64,000 nucleotides of DNA from Haloarcula salina (GTDB taxonomy: Archaea; Halobacteriota; Halobacteria; Halobacteriales; Haloarculaceae): positions 62,001 through 126,000 of the forward strand of contig NZ_WRXL01000002.1 of assembly GCF_010119195.1 (NCBI RefSeq). Reading direction: 5' to 3'. The position numbers and the translations under genes are program-made. Below, one piece after another: positions 62,753-64,000 of the stretch. Each line of letters starts with the position of its first letter. The first letter of the stretch is position 1. The notes under the pieces are model-generated. The model worked only from the letters and a program-made list of their open reading frames with translations, had not been told where the DNA came from and did not search any database.

Positions 62753-63609
62753 GTCCTGACCGTCACGCGAATCTCGCTCGTTCGAACGGCGCGGGCAGCG
62801 GCCGCTGGCGAATCGAACCGGGACCGCATATCGGCGCGCAACTGTCGTGCCAGCGCCGCGGTCACCTCCCGGTTCATCGCGACCGTCGACTGGCGCTCGG
62901 GGGCCACTTCGACCCCGGTCAGTTCGGCCGCCCGCTCGTAGCGCGTCCGCATCAACACGTCGGCGGGGTAGTCTCCCCGGAGCGCGTACCGCGTCCGGTC
63001 CGCCGGGAACAGGCCGTCGACGACCTCGCGGGCGACGACCGTCGAGACTCCGTCGTACCCCTGCGAGGCCGCCGCCGAGCGCGCCGCCGCGGAGGCGTTC
63101 TGCATCCCGCTCGGAACCGTCACTGTGGCCGCTCGCACGTCCGTGTCAGCAGGTGGCCGGTCCCCGACACGGTATTTGCCGTTAATCGGTGCGCCGGGAT
63201 ACGGCTCCCACGTGACGCGGACCGACGCTTTCCGCCCAGGACTGCCAAGACGGTCGCGTGCGGTCGACCGCATCGCGGACTCGAAGTCTTTGCCTGCGAT
63301 CGAGAGTCGATTTCCTTCGACAGACACGTTGCTCATCGCCGCTTCGCCGAGGAGTTGTGCGACCGTTCCGTGAGCCGTCCGTCGGTGTCGGGTGACGTGC
63401 TCGGGCGGCAAGTGGTCGTCCGTGTCCGGGACGGTCAGATCGTAGGAGACGTGAGCCGTGCTCGCGGCCAGCATCGACGCCTGTTCGGCGGCCGGGTTCG
63501 CCGTCGGTGGGTGCTCGGCGCTCGCGCCGCTCAGAATAACCGTGGCGGCGGCCCCGACGAGCAGGAGGAACACCGTCACGTCGGCGACGGCGCTCGTGGC
63601 TCGCGTCAT
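62740..63609 (-). CDS. Single-TM secreted/pilus-cluster protein (DUF7284-like)
   Basis: A 289-residue protein. MTRATSAVADVTVFLLLVGAAATVILSGA is a short N-segment plus TM (about 9-29), the layout of a pseudopilin or type III-like signal. The rest is extracytoplasmic in character. I recall similar proteins as DUF7284 beside haloarchaeal type IV pilus genes. Its ATG at 63609 shares ATGA with the upstream gene's stop, showing coupling. Confidence 0.75.
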   Translation of the reverse strand: MTRATSAVADVTVFLLLVGAAATVILSGASAEHPPTANPAAEQASMLAASTAHVSYDLTVPDTDDHLPPEHVTRHRRTAHGTVAQLLGEAAMSNVSVEGNRLSIAGKDFESAMRSTARDRLGSPGRKASVRVTWEPYPGAPINGKYRVGDRPPADTDVRAATVTVPSGMQNASAAARSAAASQGYDGVSTVVAREVVDGLFPADRTRYALRGDYPADVLMRTRYERAAELTGVEVAPERQSTVAMNREVTAALARQLRADMRSRFDSPAAAARAVRTSEIRVTVRTWSP

Positions 63610-64000
63610 CGCCACACCCGAACTCGGAGCCGCCCGCGACGGACCGTTCCCGGGGCCATACGCACGCTCACGGTCCGTGTGTCGCTGTCGGCCCCGGACG
63701 GCGGTGTCGGTCCGGTACTCCACCGGCCGCCGTCGTCGACGGTGACCGTGACGTTTCCGCGATAGCCCGCCGGAACAGCATCGAGCGCCGCGTTGGTTCG
63801 CGCTGGATCGACGATCCCGGCTGACGAGAGGCGCTGCTCGACGGCGTCCGCGGTCGGCGCGGCGACGGATCGGTCCTGATTCATCGTCCCGAACGCCTCG
63901 TCGAGGACGCCCGCGTACAGCGACAGTCCGACGCCGACGGCGAAGACGGCGACGAGCGCCGCCAGCGGCTCCGTCGTCGCCCTACCCGACGAGCGTGACA
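63606..64000 (-). CDS. Partial pseudopilin-like protein (DUF7285-like), N-terminus outside window
   Basis: The frame is open to the right edge (131 codons seen). At the edge it reads RATTEPLAALVAVFAVGVGLSLYAGV, a basic residue, a short polar stretch and a hydrophobic helix, as in archaeal class III/pilin-type signals. The rest (from DEAFGTMNQDRS) is extracytoplasmic in character. The Met at 63884 is internal, not the start. First seen gene of the three-gene overlapping set on the minus strand. Confidence 0.65.
   Translation of the reverse strand, partial: SRSSGRATTEPLAALVAVFAVGVGLSLYAGVLDEAFGTMNQDRSVAAPTADAVEQRLSSAGIVDPARTNAALDAVPAGYRGNVTVTVDDGGRWSTGPTPPSGADSDTRTVSVRMAPGTVRRGRLRVRVWR

Overview
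The window looks like a chromosomal segment of a halophilic archaeon (class Halobacteria). The core is GC-rich, its proteins are acidic, and it carries TFB, LonB, a HalOD1 protein, a Bat-type HTH regulator, the archaeal DKFP-route shikimate enzymes, NadM and many haloarchaea-only small proteins. Many starts lie about 27 bases downstream of a TATA-like hexamer, as expected for leaderless haloarchaeal transcripts. The genus cannot be fixed from the sequence alone.

Layout. (1) Bases 1 to about 9.3 kb are an AT-richer accessory region and probably an integrated element. It holds a tyrosine recombinase with an RHH-like upstream partner, a second small RHH-like gene, and a three-gene operon of nuclease-like proteins: a PD-(D/E)XK-like protein with a zinc ribbon, a GIY-YIG-like protein, and a one-chain GmrSD-type DUF262/HNH protein. 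A DUF6884-like gene diverges from that operon. A membrane-protein pair, a 38-residue zinc ribbon and a uracil-DNA-glycosylase-like gene follow. The region ends in five tandem 191-194 bp units (8347-9312), each with an identical TATAAATA box preceded by a pyrimidine/T-rich tract. I read this as an array of small non-coding RNA genes, the most novel-looking object in the window. (2) 9.37-14.2 kb: Asp/Glu racemase, membrane protein, aldo/keto reductase, DUF389 protein, and a voltage-sensor-like protein without a pore. (3) 14.4-17.4 kb: a three-gene operon of a RecA-like protein with no Walker A, a small helical protein and a PolB2-type polymerase with a damaged motif C. (4) 17.5-26.4 kb: purine phosphoribosyltransferase, DsbB, another aldo/keto reductase, Bat-like and HalOD1 regulators, endonuclease III, an APC permease, and a large DUF5059/cupredoxin lipoprotein under DtxR-like boxes. 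(5) 26.6-33.2 kb: SAM hydrolase-nadM, lonB with a CPBP protease, a PAS-GAF histidine kinase and an MGMT-like protein lacking the active-site Cys. (6) 33.2-39.8 kb: trpCBA, the ADH synthase gene and the 3-dehydroquinate synthase II gene, with an opposing MinD-like gene between the last two. (7) 39.8-59.7 kb: mixed housekeeping genes, including a CTAG-type methyltransferase, a minimal chemotaxis transducer, tfb, a glycosyltransferase/flippase fusion, a radical SAM protein with an HhH tail, an ABC exporter, Hsp20, Nudix, MFS and DHH proteins. (8) 59.7-64 kb: three overlapping genes for single-TM secreted or pseudopilin-like proteins (DUF7284/7285/7286 type), running off the right edge.

Functions that belong together: the accessory region resembles a mobile defence island; the trp/ADHS/DHQS block makes chorismate precursors and tryptophan; PolB2 and its two partners resemble a bacterial ImuA-ImuB-type damage cassette; the DtxR-box promoters link the cupredoxin lipoprotein to iron status. 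All family calls come from reading motifs by eye; no database search was run.
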